In this document: positions 42,338-52,300 of the stretch, one piece after another
Numbering within the stretch: the stretch's first letter is position 1
Layout of the letters: the number at the start of each line of letters is the position of its first letter
Assembly: GCF_032598905.1 (NCBI RefSeq)
Contig: NZ_CP122458.1
Coordinates: 3,968,001 to 4,032,000 of the forward strand
DNA: 64,000 nt
From: Streptomyces sp. 11x1
GTDB lineage: Bacteria; Actinomycetota; Actinomycetes; Streptomycetales; Streptomycetaceae
Reading direction: 5' to 3'
Translations under genes and position numbers: made by a program
The notes under the pieces: model-generated
What the model was told of the DNA's origin: nothing
Seen by the model: the letters and a program-made list of their open reading frames with translations, nothing else
Database searches by the model: none

Positions 42338-45300
42338 AGAGCCCTTTCATCACCGACTTCAAGCGGCCTGCCCAACCACCCTGTCGACTGCTGCAGGGGC
42401 GGCACTGCGGATAGAGGCGCTGGGGCGTGCCGTCCGGAACCCAGGAGCTGATCGGCTGGTGGTCGGGGACGAACCGGCCGTTGCCCCCCGGGTCGAGTGT
42501 GCCGCAAGTATGGCATCCGAACCGGAAGCCCAGCTCGTCGATCTGGTCGTGCTCCTCGTCCGTGAACCGCTGCGACTTGCTCCGGGCGGGAATCGACTCG
42601 CCGGCGTAGTTGCCGATGGGGCATACCTGCTCCGGGTCGCTGCGCCTGCTTCTGTTGTGGACGAGGAGCGCCTCGTCCTCGGCCAGCACGTAGTACGTGT
42701 GCAGCTCGCTGACGGTGAGGTTGTGCACCGTGGCTGTCGGCTCGCTCCACCGCACCACGGCCGTGATCCGGACCCGCGTCCCCTCGCTGGTGCTCAGCCA
42801 CTGTCCCGCCGCGAGGTCCTCGGCCCGCAGCCACTCCCCGAGTTCGGGCACCCAGAAGGGGTGACCGTCGGTCGCGGTGACCGACGCCGTCTCGGTGCCC
42901 TTGTCGCCGTCGGTGTCGACGGTGACCTCGACGAGGTGCTTGAGGCCCGTGCCCTTGATCTCGGCGGTGACGGTCTCGGTCCTGGTCTCCCCGGTCTCCG
43001 GGTCGGTGGCGAGGACCTTGTCGCCGATGTCGACGTCCTCGATCCGCTTCGTCGAACCGTCGGCCATCAGCACCCGTGTGTCGGGCGTGAAGCTGTTGCA
43101 CGAGGAGGCCGCGCTCTCAGCCGCGTCGGCGGCCTTCTTGCTCTTGCGCCAGTCCTTGAACCCGTTCCACAGCTTCTTGCCGAGTCCCACGACGCGCTTG
43201 CCGAGGGCGTACGCCTTGTCGAGCCGGTACCAGTACTTCGACACGAGCTTGCCGACCGGACCACCGCCGATCAGCGAGGTGACGACGTTCACGGCGGTCG
43301 CCCCGCAGGAGCCGAGGCTGCCCGTGGTGAAGCAGTCCAGCGCGTCCGTGATGCCCAGCTCGTCGGCGATGATCTTGCCGAGTTCCTTGGCGATGGCGAT
43401 GGCGCGCTGCTTGGCCGCCTCCTCCTCCGCCCGGGCGTGGTCCGCCTTCGCCTGGGCGGCGGTGTGTGCGTTGCCTGCGGGGGCGACACCACCCGTGCCG
43501 TCGGCGTTGGCGGCCACCGCGCCGCGCTTGTGGCCGGTCGGCCACGGCCCGCACTCCTGCCAGCCGCCCACGCACTCCGCGAGTCGCAGTCCGGAGGCGT
43601 CGCTGAAGGTGACCGGGTTGTTGTTGGAGTAGGCGTAACCGTTGATCTGCTGCGGGTCGGTGTAGTCGACGATCGGGTCCGCCGAGACGAAACGGCCGGT
43701 GTCCGTGTCGTACTCGCGTGCCCCGAGCGTCGTCAGGCCGGTGGATCCCTGGACGGTGCCGCCGACGAAGCCCTTGTCGTTGACCCACCCGGTCGCGGAC
43801 GACGTGGAGTCGTCCCGTGCGTTGCCGAAGGGGTCCGTGCGGCGGCGGGTCGTCCCGCCCGTCTTCGCGTCGACCGACAGCTGCGCGGTGCCCTGGTGGT
43901 CGGCTGCCAGGAAGCGGACACCGTCCGCCTCCCGCATCGCCACGGTGACGGACGCGAAGGTGTAGTAACGCGTCGCCGTCACGGTGGACGTCGACTTGGC
44001 CAGGTGGAGCTCCATGCCCGGCAGGTAGAACGTCTTCTCGTCGGGGGCGTCCCGAACGATCCGCTGGCCCAAGGCGTCGTAGGTGTACGACGTCACGGAC
44101 CCGTCGGCGTTCGTGACCGTCGTCAGCTCGCCCTGCCTGTCCCAGCCCAGCGACTGGGTGTCCCCGTCCAGGACCCGCGTCCTGGTGTTGCCCGAGGCGT
44201 CGTAGGTGTAGGTGTCCCGAGACGTGATCTGCGGGGTCGTGGCCGTCGCCGTGGTCGTCTCGGTGACCGAGGACACCGTGTGGGCGCCCGAGGCCGCTCC
44301 CGCGGGACCGGAGCCCTCCTCCCCGTACGCGTACGCACGGGTCGACGTCGGGCCGCCGTTCAGTCCGTGCCGTACCTCACTCGTGCGGTTGCCGATCGAG
44401 TCGTAGCCGTACTCCGTCCAGTACGGGGACGCTCCCCCGACCGTGGTGGACGACGCCCCCGAGGAGCACGCGGTCTGCGAGGCAGCCGTGCCCGACGCGC
44501 CGCCGGGCGCCACCGACGACGTCCAGGCGTCCGTCAGTCGGCGCAGACCGTCGTACGCGAAGCACTGCACGTCCCGCGTGCCGCCGGTCGGGGTGTCGGC
44601 GATGGAGAGGATGTCGCCCACCGCGTTGTAGGTGTAGCTCGCGTCGTAGGCGACGCTCGACGCGCCCTCCACGTCCGTCCGCGTGCTGGTCAGCCGGTCC
44701 GTCCCCCGCTCGAACGTGTTCGTGATCCACGTCTTGGGAGCGGACGCGTCCCCGGTGGACAGCTCCAGCTGTTCCAGGTTCGACGTCGGGGAGTAGGAGA
44801 CGTCCGACACGTAACTGCCGCCGCCCAGCGAGGTGTTCAGCGCCACCGGGCGTTGCAGTTCGTCGTACGAGTACGACAGCGCCTCGCCCGCCAGACCGCC
44901 TGCCGCCGGCAGACCCTGCCCCTGTACGGTGCCGTCGTCGTTGTACTGAGTGGTGAACTCGTAGGTGCCGCCGAGCTGTGGCTCAGCCGTCTTCGACAGG
45001 AAGTACTTCGTCGAGACCGGCTTGTAGTCGTTCTCCGGGTCGAGCGTCGGATAGGTCACCGACGAGTGGACAGCGCCGTCCTTGTAGGTGTAGACGCCGT
45101 ACAGCTCGCCCTTGGCGACCGTGTCGTACCGGGTGACGGAGAGCCTCGTGCCGGTGGTGGCTTCGCCGTCCCAGGTCGAGACCGGGCGGCCCAGTTCGTC
45201 GTACACGGTCGACGTCCTGGCACCGTTGACGGTGGACGAGGTCTGCCGGTCCAGTTCGTCGTACGTGAACGTGGTCTCGCCCGTGTCCGGGTCCACCGCC

Positions 45301-48300
45301 GACTTCTTGCGGCCCAGTTGGTCGTAGGTGTACGACCATGTGTTCCCCTGGTCGTCCGTCACCTTGGACAGCAGGCCGGCGTCCGTGTACGCGTACGAGG
45401 TGGTGACGGCGCCACCGGAGGCCGGGTGCTGGATCCGGGTCGTGGTGCGATCCCGCGCGTCCGTCACGACCGTCGACTTCGTGCCGCCGGCCGGCGGTGT
45501 CGTCGTGACCCGGTCGCCGCCGTACGTGTATGTCGTGCGGTGCTTCTCCGCGCCCTGCACCTTGAAGAGGGTCGCGGTGACCCGGCCCGCCCCGTCGTAC
45601 TGTGTCACCGTCTGCGCGTCGAGGTCGGCGTCGACCGGCTCGAAGAGCGTGGCGGCGGGGGCGCCCGCGACATGGTAGGTGTCGTTGACCTTCACCACAC
45701 GGCCGGAGCCGTCGTAGAGGGTGTCCGCGACCATACGGCCGCCGTCGGCGCCCTCGGTCTGTTCCTGACGGGGCCGCAGAAGGCCGTCGTACAGCGACCA
45801 CTCACTGCCGTACGACGTGCCGTCGTTCTCGATCCGCTGGGTGTGGACGGCGGTCGGTGCGTCGTCTCCGCGGACCAGGTACTGGTACTTGATCGAGGCG
45901 CTCAGCCCGATGCGGTCCGGCAGCCAGACGGAGGTGAGACGGCCGAGCCCGTCGTAGGCAAGCTCGGTCCGCTTGCCGTTCTGGTCGACCTTCGCACGGG
46001 GCAGGCCCCACTGGGGTGCGTACTCGGTGGACGTCGTCCAGCCCAGCCTGTTCGTGGTCGTCGACTTCGTCGCCAGACCGAAGGTGTCCGTGTAGGTGGT
46101 CGACGAGGTGTACGCCGTGCCGGACGACGCCGTCTGGGCGTCCTTCGCCACCAGGGGGCGGCCGTAGTCGTCGTACGTCGTCACGGCGGTCGTCCGGTAC
46201 GTGGCCGTCGTGCCGTCGTGCGCCGACAGCTTCTTGGTCATGGTCGCGTCGCCCTTGGTGGGGGCCGCGCCCAGGGTGGTCGAACCGTCGTAGTGGGTCA
46301 GCTCGTCGGAGATGACGTCCGTCTTGCGGTTCGGCGTCGTCGAGCAGTCGACGCCGACCTTCTCCACGCGCGAGACGTACGAGTAGAGGTGGAGGCTCGC
46401 GTTGTCGGCGTACTCGGTGCGGGTGCACTCGTTGTCGGCGACGCCCACCTCGCCGGCGTCGTCCACCCGCACGGCGCGCCCGGTCTTGTCGTCGTAGGAC
46501 GTCGTCGACCTCAGGTGCCGCCAGTTGCCGGAGCCGAGGGAGACGTAGGTGTCGACGGAGCCCTTGTCGAGGTAGCGCGCCCGGCGGGTGCCCCAGTCCT
46601 CGACGCGGGTGGCCGTGACGTGGGTCCAGGGCAGGGTGACCGCGCGCTGGGTGATGTCGGAGCCGTTGTAGGTGATCGTCTCCAGCTCCTGGCCGGCCTT
46701 CCAGTCGGAGTCCTCGTAGGAGGTACCGGCGGAGTCCTTGACCGTGGCCGAGCGGGCGTCCCCGTCGGCGTCGACGTCACCGTCGAGCCCTCGGAAGAAG
46801 ACGTGCTCGGACTTCGTGTTCGAGGCGGAGTTGGTACCGTCGGAGGTCTCGACACGGACCCGGCCGTAGCCGCGCCAGTCGCCCCAGGTGCGGAACTCGG
46901 CGGTGGTGATGCCGTCGGGCCTGACCTTCCGCCAGCCGGCGTCGCCGAGGTAGGTGTACGAGGTGACCTTCTCGGCGTTGCCGCCGGTGAGGTCCTGCTC
47001 CACGACGGAGGCGACGACGTACTTGTGGAACCAGTCGACGATCGGCTCCTCGGCTCCCGGCGGACTCCACTTGACCGGGAAGCAGCGCTTGGTGGAGGAG
47101 TCCTCGGCGGGCAGGGTGCTCGATGTGCACTGCGTGTCCGCGTAGTTGACGCTGAGGACCCCACCGGTCTCGTTCTTCACCGCCGACAGCCGGAAGCGGT
47201 GGAAGGGCTGGATGTTGTCGCCGGCCACGTCGACCCGGCTGGCGAGCTGCTGGCCGTAGAGCTCCACGGACGGCATCGGGACGTCGGTGCCCACCTTGCC
47301 GGTGTGATCGATGGCTTTCAGCCACAGCGACTTGGAGCCGTCACCGTTGTCGGTGAAGTCGTGGGAGAGGGCCCACTCGTCGACCGCCGAGTACGTGGAG
47401 TCACCTGTGCGGATCTGTGTGGTGATCTTCGTGAGCTTCTTGCGGGTCCAGAACGTCGGCGAGTTCTGGCCCACGCACTTGGTGTCGGCCTTGCAGTTCT
47501 GGTCCCAGGGCACGTCCGGCCAGTCGGCGGCCGTGGCGTCCGTCAGGTCGCCGGGCTCGCAGTCGGTCAGATCGCCGATGCAGCGCTCGGCGGTGGTGAA
47601 GACGACACGGGCGGACGGCTCGGTCGAGTAGACCTTGCCGGCGCGCTGACCGTAGTCGATCCGCTTGAGGTACCCGCCGCGGACGTACGCCTTGCCGTTC
47701 TCGCCGGTCTTCAGACCCTGCGTGTAGTGGTTCGTCTCCTTGCCGTAGTAGTACGACATGACGTTGCCGTGCGGGTCGATGACGTGGTCGAGGTTCCAGC
47801 GCCAGGCCTGCGTGCAGTGGGCGTTCGCGAAGGTCGCGTTGTGGCAGGGCTCGCCCGAGTCGTCTCCGTACACGGGAACGGTCCAGGTGGAGGCGGTCTC
47901 CTCCTTGCCACTGCTGTGACCGGGGAGGCGGCCCAGGCCGAAGAAGTACTGGGTGCCGTCGGTCGTGGTGACCTTCCAGTGCTCACCGTTGTTGTCGCCG
48001 TTGGCGGCGTCGGTCAGCTTCTCGACCTTGGAGTTGTCGTCACCGCTGACCCGCCACTCCCCGGTGGTGTCGTCCTTGACGATCTCGCCGGAGGTGCCGC
48101 CCGCGAGGGACAGCGTGGCGTTGTCGTACGCCCAGCACTGGTCGCCGTACGTGTCCTCGTGACCGTCGTCGGCGCAGGCCTTGTAGCTGCGCTCGATGAA
48201 GCCGGGCTCGTAGGTGAAGCCCTGGCCGATCCACGAACCCTGGTTGTTGGTGGCCGCGGTCTGGCCGTCCACCGACTGGGAGTTGTAGGAGAGGCCGACC

Positions 48301-49196
48301 TTGGGTTGCGAGCCGCCGGGGACGGGCGGGGTGGTGAGCGGGTACGACCAGGTGAAGGCGCCGGACGAGGTGTCGACGCCCCACTCGGAGGACGCCTTCA
48401 GACTCGTCGCCTTGTAGTCGCCGCCGTCGCCCTCCGCGCCGGCGGTGGCCGCGAGGACGGTCACCGAGGAGGTGCTCGCGGACGCGGTCCGCATCAGCTG
48501 GGTATCGGTGCCGGCCGTGTCGCCGGCCGCCGTGACCTGGGCGGTGAGGGTCTGCTTCGCCGCGTCGTTGGTGCTCTTCAGGTACGTCGGCGTCGAGCAG
48601 CTCTTCTTCTCCGGCGTGGTCAGTACGCACTCCGGGTACTGCGCGAGGCGCAGCCGGGAGCCGTAGCCGCCGCCGTACGCGTCCGCGAAGGCCGAGTAGT
48701 CCAGGGCGACCTGGGCGGTGCCCCTGCTGTCCTCGCCGTCGGCGCGGGCGACCGTGAAGAGGACGCCGTCGACTCCGGCCGCGGTGGTGGCCTTGCGGCC
48801 GAGGACCTCGACGCGGAGGGAGTCTGCGGCGTTCTTGCCGCCGATGGCCCTGGCGGTCAGGGGGAGGCCCTCGGCCCGGGTGGCCTTGTCGCTCGTGAGG
48901 GCGACTTCGGCGGTGGCCGCCTTGGGCCAGGTGGTCTTCTCGGCGTCCTTGACCGCGGCCTTCGCGACGTCGTCGCTCTGCCTGAACTTCTCGGGCTTGG
49001 CGTTCCTGCCGCGGACCGGGTCGTCGAGGTTGGTCTGGGTGCCGGGCTTGGTGAGGCCGTCGGCTGCGGCCAGGGCCTGGGGGGAGTACTGGGGGAGCAG
49101 GCCGATCGACAGCGCGAGGCCGAGCACGAGCGCGGCGCGGCGACGGCCGGTGCGCCAGGCCGGTCTCGGGGACCGGTACCAGGGGGGCGAGGACAT
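42318..49196 (-). CDS. RHS/YD-repeat polymorphic toxin with HINT domain and C-terminal HNH-like nuclease
   Basis: 2292 residues from ATG 49196, which follows GGGAG. The signal peptide has RTGRRRAALVLGLALSIGLL and ends AQALAAAD-like. The middle ~1600 residues form an RHS/YD-repeat shell (units such as YDGLGRLTSVWLPDR, YDELGRPVSTWDG). The core cassette ends in YDTDTGRFVSADPIVDYTDP and NPVTFSDASGL. A pretoxin linker precedes a HINT domain (about 2033-2181, starts CNSFTPDTRVLMADGST, ends LLVHN). The last 111 residues are the toxin: CHTC, DHQP and LYPQCRPC. The shell should encase the tip and HINT should release it. Partners: LamG and FG-GAP proteins upstream, immunity gene downstream. Confidence 0.93.
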   Translation of the reverse strand: MSSPPWYRSPRPAWRTGRRRAALVLGLALSIGLLPQYSPQALAAADGLTKPGTQTNLDDPVRGRNAKPEKFRQSDDVAKAAVKDAEKTTWPKAATAEVALTSDKATRAEGLPLTARAIGGKNAADSLRVEVLGRKATTAAGVDGVLFTVARADGEDSRGTAQVALDYSAFADAYGGGYGSRLRLAQYPECVLTTPEKKSCSTPTYLKSTNDAAKQTLTAQVTAAGDTAGTDTQLMRTASASTSSVTVLAATAGAEGDGGDYKATSLKASSEWGVDTSSGAFTWSYPLTTPPVPGGSQPKVGLSYNSQSVDGQTAATNNQGSWIGQGFTYEPGFIERSYKACADDGHEDTYGDQCWAYDNATLSLAGGTSGEIVKDDTTGEWRVSGDDNSKVEKLTDAANGDNNGEHWKVTTTDGTQYFFGLGRLPGHSSGKEETASTWTVPVYGDDSGEPCHNATFANAHCTQAWRWNLDHVIDPHGNVMSYYYGKETNHYTQGLKTGENGKAYVRGGYLKRIDYGQRAGKVYSTEPSARVVFTTAERCIGDLTDCEPGDLTDATAADWPDVPWDQNCKADTKCVGQNSPTFWTRKKLTKITTQIRTGDSTYSAVDEWALSHDFTDNGDGSKSLWLKAIDHTGKVGTDVPMPSVELYGQQLASRVDVAGDNIQPFHRFRLSAVKNETGGVLSVNYADTQCTSSTLPAEDSSTKRCFPVKWSPPGAEEPIVDWFHKYVVASVVEQDLTGGNAEKVTSYTYLGDAGWRKVRPDGITTAEFRTWGDWRGYGRVRVETSDGTNSASNTKSEHVFFRGLDGDVDADGDARSATVKDSAGTSYEDSDWKAGQELETITYNGSDITQRAVTLPWTHVTATRVEDWGTRRARYLDKGSVDTYVSLGSGNWRHLRSTTSYDDKTGRAVRVDDAGEVGVADNECTRTEYADNASLHLYSYVSRVEKVGVDCSTTPNRKTDVISDELTHYDGSTTLGAAPTKGDATMTKKLSAHDGTTATYRTTAVTTYDDYGRPLVAKDAQTASSGTAYTSSTTYTDTFGLATKSTTTNRLGWTTSTEYAPQWGLPRAKVDQNGKRTELAYDGLGRLTSVWLPDRIGLSASIKYQYLVRGDDAPTAVHTQRIENDGTSYGSEWSLYDGLLRPRQEQTEGADGGRMVADTLYDGSGRVVKVNDTYHVAGAPAATLFEPVDADLDAQTVTQYDGAGRVTATLFKVQGAEKHRTTYTYGGDRVTTTPPAGGTKSTVVTDARDRTTTRIQHPASGGAVTTSYAYTDAGLLSKVTDDQGNTWSYTYDQLGRKKSAVDPDTGETTFTYDELDRQTSSTVNGARTSTVYDELGRPVSTWDGEATTGTRLSVTRYDTVAKGELYGVYTYKDGAVHSSVTYPTLDPENDYKPVSTKYFLSKTAEPQLGGTYEFTTQYNDDGTVQGQGLPAAGGLAGEALSYSYDELQRPVALNTSLGGGSYVSDVSYSPTSNLEQLELSTGDASAPKTWITNTFERGTDRLTSTRTDVEGASSVAYDASYTYNAVGDILSIADTPTGGTRDVQCFAYDGLRRLTDAWTSSVAPGGASGTAASQTACSSGASSTTVGGASPYWTEYGYDSIGNRTSEVRHGLNGGPTSTRAYAYGEEGSGPAGAASGAHTVSSVTETTTATATTPQITSRDTYTYDASGNTRTRVLDGDTQSLGWDRQGELTTVTNADGSVTSYTYDALGQRIVRDAPDEKTFYLPGMELHLAKSTSTVTATRYYTFASVTVAMREADGVRFLAADHQGTAQLSVDAKTGGTTRRRTDPFGNARDDSTSSATGWVNDKGFVGGTVQGSTGLTTLGAREYDTDTGRFVSADPIVDYTDPQQINGYAYSNNNPVTFSDASGLRLAECVGGWQECGPWPTGHKRGAVAANADGTGGVAPAGNAHTAAQAKADHARAEEEAAKQRAIAIAKELGKIIADELGITDALDCFTTGSLGSCGATAVNVVTSLIGGGPVGKLVSKYWYRLDKAYALGKRVVGLGKKLWNGFKDWRKSKKAADAAESAASSCNSFTPDTRVLMADGSTKRIEDVDIGDKVLATDPETGETRTETVTAEIKGTGLKHLVEVTVDTDGDKGTETASVTATDGHPFWVPELGEWLRAEDLAAGQWLSTSEGTRVRITAVVRWSEPTATVHNLTVSELHTYYVLAEDEALLVHNRSRRSDPEQVCPIGNYAGESIPARSKSQRFTDEEHDQIDELGFRFGCHTCGTLDPGGNGRFVPDHQPISSWVPDGTPQRLYPQCRPCSSRQGGWAGRLKSVMKGLYDAQGY

Positions 49197-49314
49197 GACG
49201 TCTCCCGTCAGGAGGGGATCGGGAAGAGAGGGGGTCGAATGGGTGAGGGTGGGGCCGGTGCGCCATGGGCAGGCGGAGTAGGTCGGTTGCGCGGCCACCG
49301 GCCGGTGGGGGCGT

Positions 49315-49358
49315 TCGCGCAGTTCCCCGCGCCCCTTAAGGCGCGGGGAACTGCGCGA
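49315..49358. repeat. REP-like 19-bp perfect hairpin inside the toxin operon
   Basis: TCGCGCAGTTCCCCGCGCC (49315-49333) is perfectly complementary to 49340-49358, loop CCTTAA. It lies in the 199-base gap between the LamG and RHS genes and belongs to the repeat family seen near 4403 and 32665. It could attenuate or stabilise the operon mRNA. Confidence 0.75.
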
Positions 49359-49395
49359 TCAGCCACGGACGGTCCGCGGACGAAGAACGCCCTGG

Positions 49396-52300
49396 TCACC
49401 CTTCACTGATGCTTGAGCCCGCCGGCATGACCGCCACCAGCGTCACCAGGGATGCGTCCAACGGCCCCTGGTACATGCGGACTTCGTCAACCGCCCCGGA
49501 GAAGTACTCGCTCCCCGCCGTTCCGGTGAGCGTGCGGCCGACCTGGAGGCTCGTGGTCGTGAAGTTCCATGTGTTGTCCCAGGGAGCCTCCGCCACCGCG
49601 ACGCCGTTGACGTAGAGCAGCACGTCACCGAAGACCGCGTTGTGGACGAGCGCCAGATGGTCGCCGTCGCCCTCCGCACTCGGCAGGTCGCCGTGGTCGA
49701 GGACCGTGGTGACCACCGGGTCCGTCGCGTCCGCGTCGGTCACCTTCAGCTGCCAGCGGTTGCTCGCGGCCAGGTACTTGACCGTGACCGCGCTGCCCCT
49801 GGCGCCGGACAACGAGAGCACCGTCTGGTCCGCGGTGGAGCCGGTCGAGGCGAGCCGGGCGCGGGCGGTGAGGGTGAAGCTGTCCTCCGCGGAGAGCACG
49901 CCGGCGGCCCGGGTCGCGTAGGCGTTCGTGCCGTTCAGCGCCAGGTGCCCGTCGCCCCACAGCGGCTCGGCCGGGGGTACGCACTCCGGGTCGGCCTCGG
50001 GGTCGCAGGAGTCGTCGGGCAGGTAGACGGAGGCGCCGCCGCCCAGGGTCAGACCGGTGCCGCCGTCGACCTCCGGGGAGATGCCGGACGCGGACACGTC
50101 GAGCGGCCAGTAGGCGAGCTGGCGGGGCTGGACGCCGCCCAGCTCCTGCCCCTCGGCGGGCGGGATCACCCGGTCGTGGATCTTGACGTCGGCGACCGTG
50201 CCCTTGAGGTGTCCGAGGTAGCCGTCGAGGGCCAGCTTGCGGCCGATCTGTACGGCGCCGCCCGCGTTCCAGGTGGTGCGGCGGGCCTGGACGTCGTCGG
50301 CGACCAGGACGCCGTTGACGTACAGCATCATCTTGCGCTGCTCGGCGTCGTAGACCCCGATGAGGTGCGTCCAGCTGCCGGGGACGGCGGCGGCGCCCGA
50401 GACCTTCCAGGTGCCGAGCGACTCGATGTCTCCGTAGGGGATGCGGAAGGTCCACGACGCGGAGTCCACGTCGTAGCCGAGCTCGAAGCCGGGCTGGGCG
50501 GTGCCGTCCTGGCTGACGACGGTCATGTTCTCCTTCGGCAGCGAGGGCAGCATCACCCAGGCTCCGACGGAGAAGGTCCTGCCGGTGTCGACGGCGGGCT
50601 CGCCCGCGTCGAGCCAGGCGTTCTCGGTGCCGTCGAAGGAGACGGCGGTGTCGGCGGAGCCGAGCGGTCCCCCGGCGCCGAAGGTCACCCCGGAGCCGGC
50701 GGTGGCGTCGGGCGCGTCCCCGCTGCCGGCGGCCTTCGTGGAGCCCCTGGCGTCACCGAGGGTCCAGGCCGCGACCGGCGCCCGGCCGTCGCTGACGAGG
50801 AAGACGTGCACCGTCGGGGTCTTCTGCGCGTTGCCCGCCCCGTCGACGGCCGTCACCTGCAGCGCGTACGTGCCCTCGCTCGGCGGCATCCAGCGGATGG
50901 TCGCCGGGCCGCCGGTGGACTCGGCGGCCACCGTCTTCGGGGTGTTCACCGCGTGCGGGCCGGTGAAGCGGTACGTGTACTTGGTGACGTCGGCGGAGGG
51001 CGAGTCCATGGTGAAGCTGCCGTAGTCGCCGGTGCCGACGTGCCAGGCCTCGTCGTCCGGGTACGTGGCGGAGGTGACGGTCGCCGACCTGGGCTGCGTG
51101 GTGTCGTAGATGAACTCGCACCGGGTCTGCGCGCCGTCGGAGGACCAGGCACCGTAGGCCACCTGGTCGTAGCCGCGCACGGCCCAGCCGATGACGGTGT
51201 TCTTCGGGAGGGTGAAGCCGGGCTCGCCGTCGTCCTTGACGTCACTGCCGATGGTGTAGAAGGACGTCGCCTGACCGGTCTGGGTGATCTTCTTGCTGAC
51301 GTTGGTGGTGGCGCGCTGACCCGTGGTGGCGTAGTGCGTGACCGTCTGGCCGTCCTTCTCCCAGAAGACCTTGAACTGGGCCTGCAGCTGCTCGGAGTTG
51401 GAGCCGGTGTCGTTGTGGTCGTAGTCCTTGAGCACGACGCTGACGCGGGGCGCCTCGGTGACGTAGTGCTCGGTGGCCGCGCCGAACTCGCAGGAGCCAC
51501 CCGGCTTCATCTGCAGGGCGCCCTGGTCCGGCTGCAACGGCGGCCGGTTGTAGGTCACTTCCAGGTGGGCGTTACCGCAGAAGCGCTTCCAGTACGAGAC
51601 GTCCGACTCGTTGGCGGCCTTGAGGCGGAACGTGGTGGTGTCCCAGCCCTTGGCGGCCGCCGTCCGGATGGTGCCGGTCACGCCGAAGCGCACGTTCTGG
51701 TTGGTCGAGGTGCACGAACCGGCCGTGTCGGTCGGCGACTTGGCGGTGATCGTGTCCTTCGAGGAGGGCTGGTTGGACCAGTTGGTCTTCGAGCTGATCG
51801 CGCTCGCGCCGGTGCTGTTGACGCGGGCCAGCTGCACCTCGCGCGCGGAGTCGCTGTAGGAGTGGACCAGCGTCACGGCGAATTGTGCCTCGACGATGCC
51901 CTTGCCCTCGAACGTCCCGGTCGGGATGGCGAAGAACTGCCGCTTCTTGTCGCTGCTGCTGGAGCAGCGGAACGAGACGTTGGACGGGCACAGGCCCACG
52001 CCCTCGTCGTCGCCGAACTTCCAGAAGGAGTCGGACGGGGAGTCGGAGGACACCATGGTCCAGCCGGTGCGGTTGGCGGTGCGGAACACGGGGTCGATGT
52101 AGACCGGGTACACCGTGTCGTCGCCGGTGAGCAGGTCCGCGTCGGGGGTGAGGGTGACGCTGTCGGAGTCGACGGCCACCGCCACGTCCTCGACGGTGGC
52201 GCCGTCGGGGGGTGTGATGTCCCCGCCGGGGGGCGCAGGGGCCTCGGCCGGTTCGCCCGTGCCCTCGCCGGAGTCCCACATCAACGGCTTCGGCGCCTCG

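Noticed and set aside
42252..49409. A 2385-codon open frame on the plus strand antisense to the RHS gene
   Set aside because: Its product is Gly/Val/Arg-rich with no domains; it is the mirror frame produced by GC-rich third positions of the real gene.
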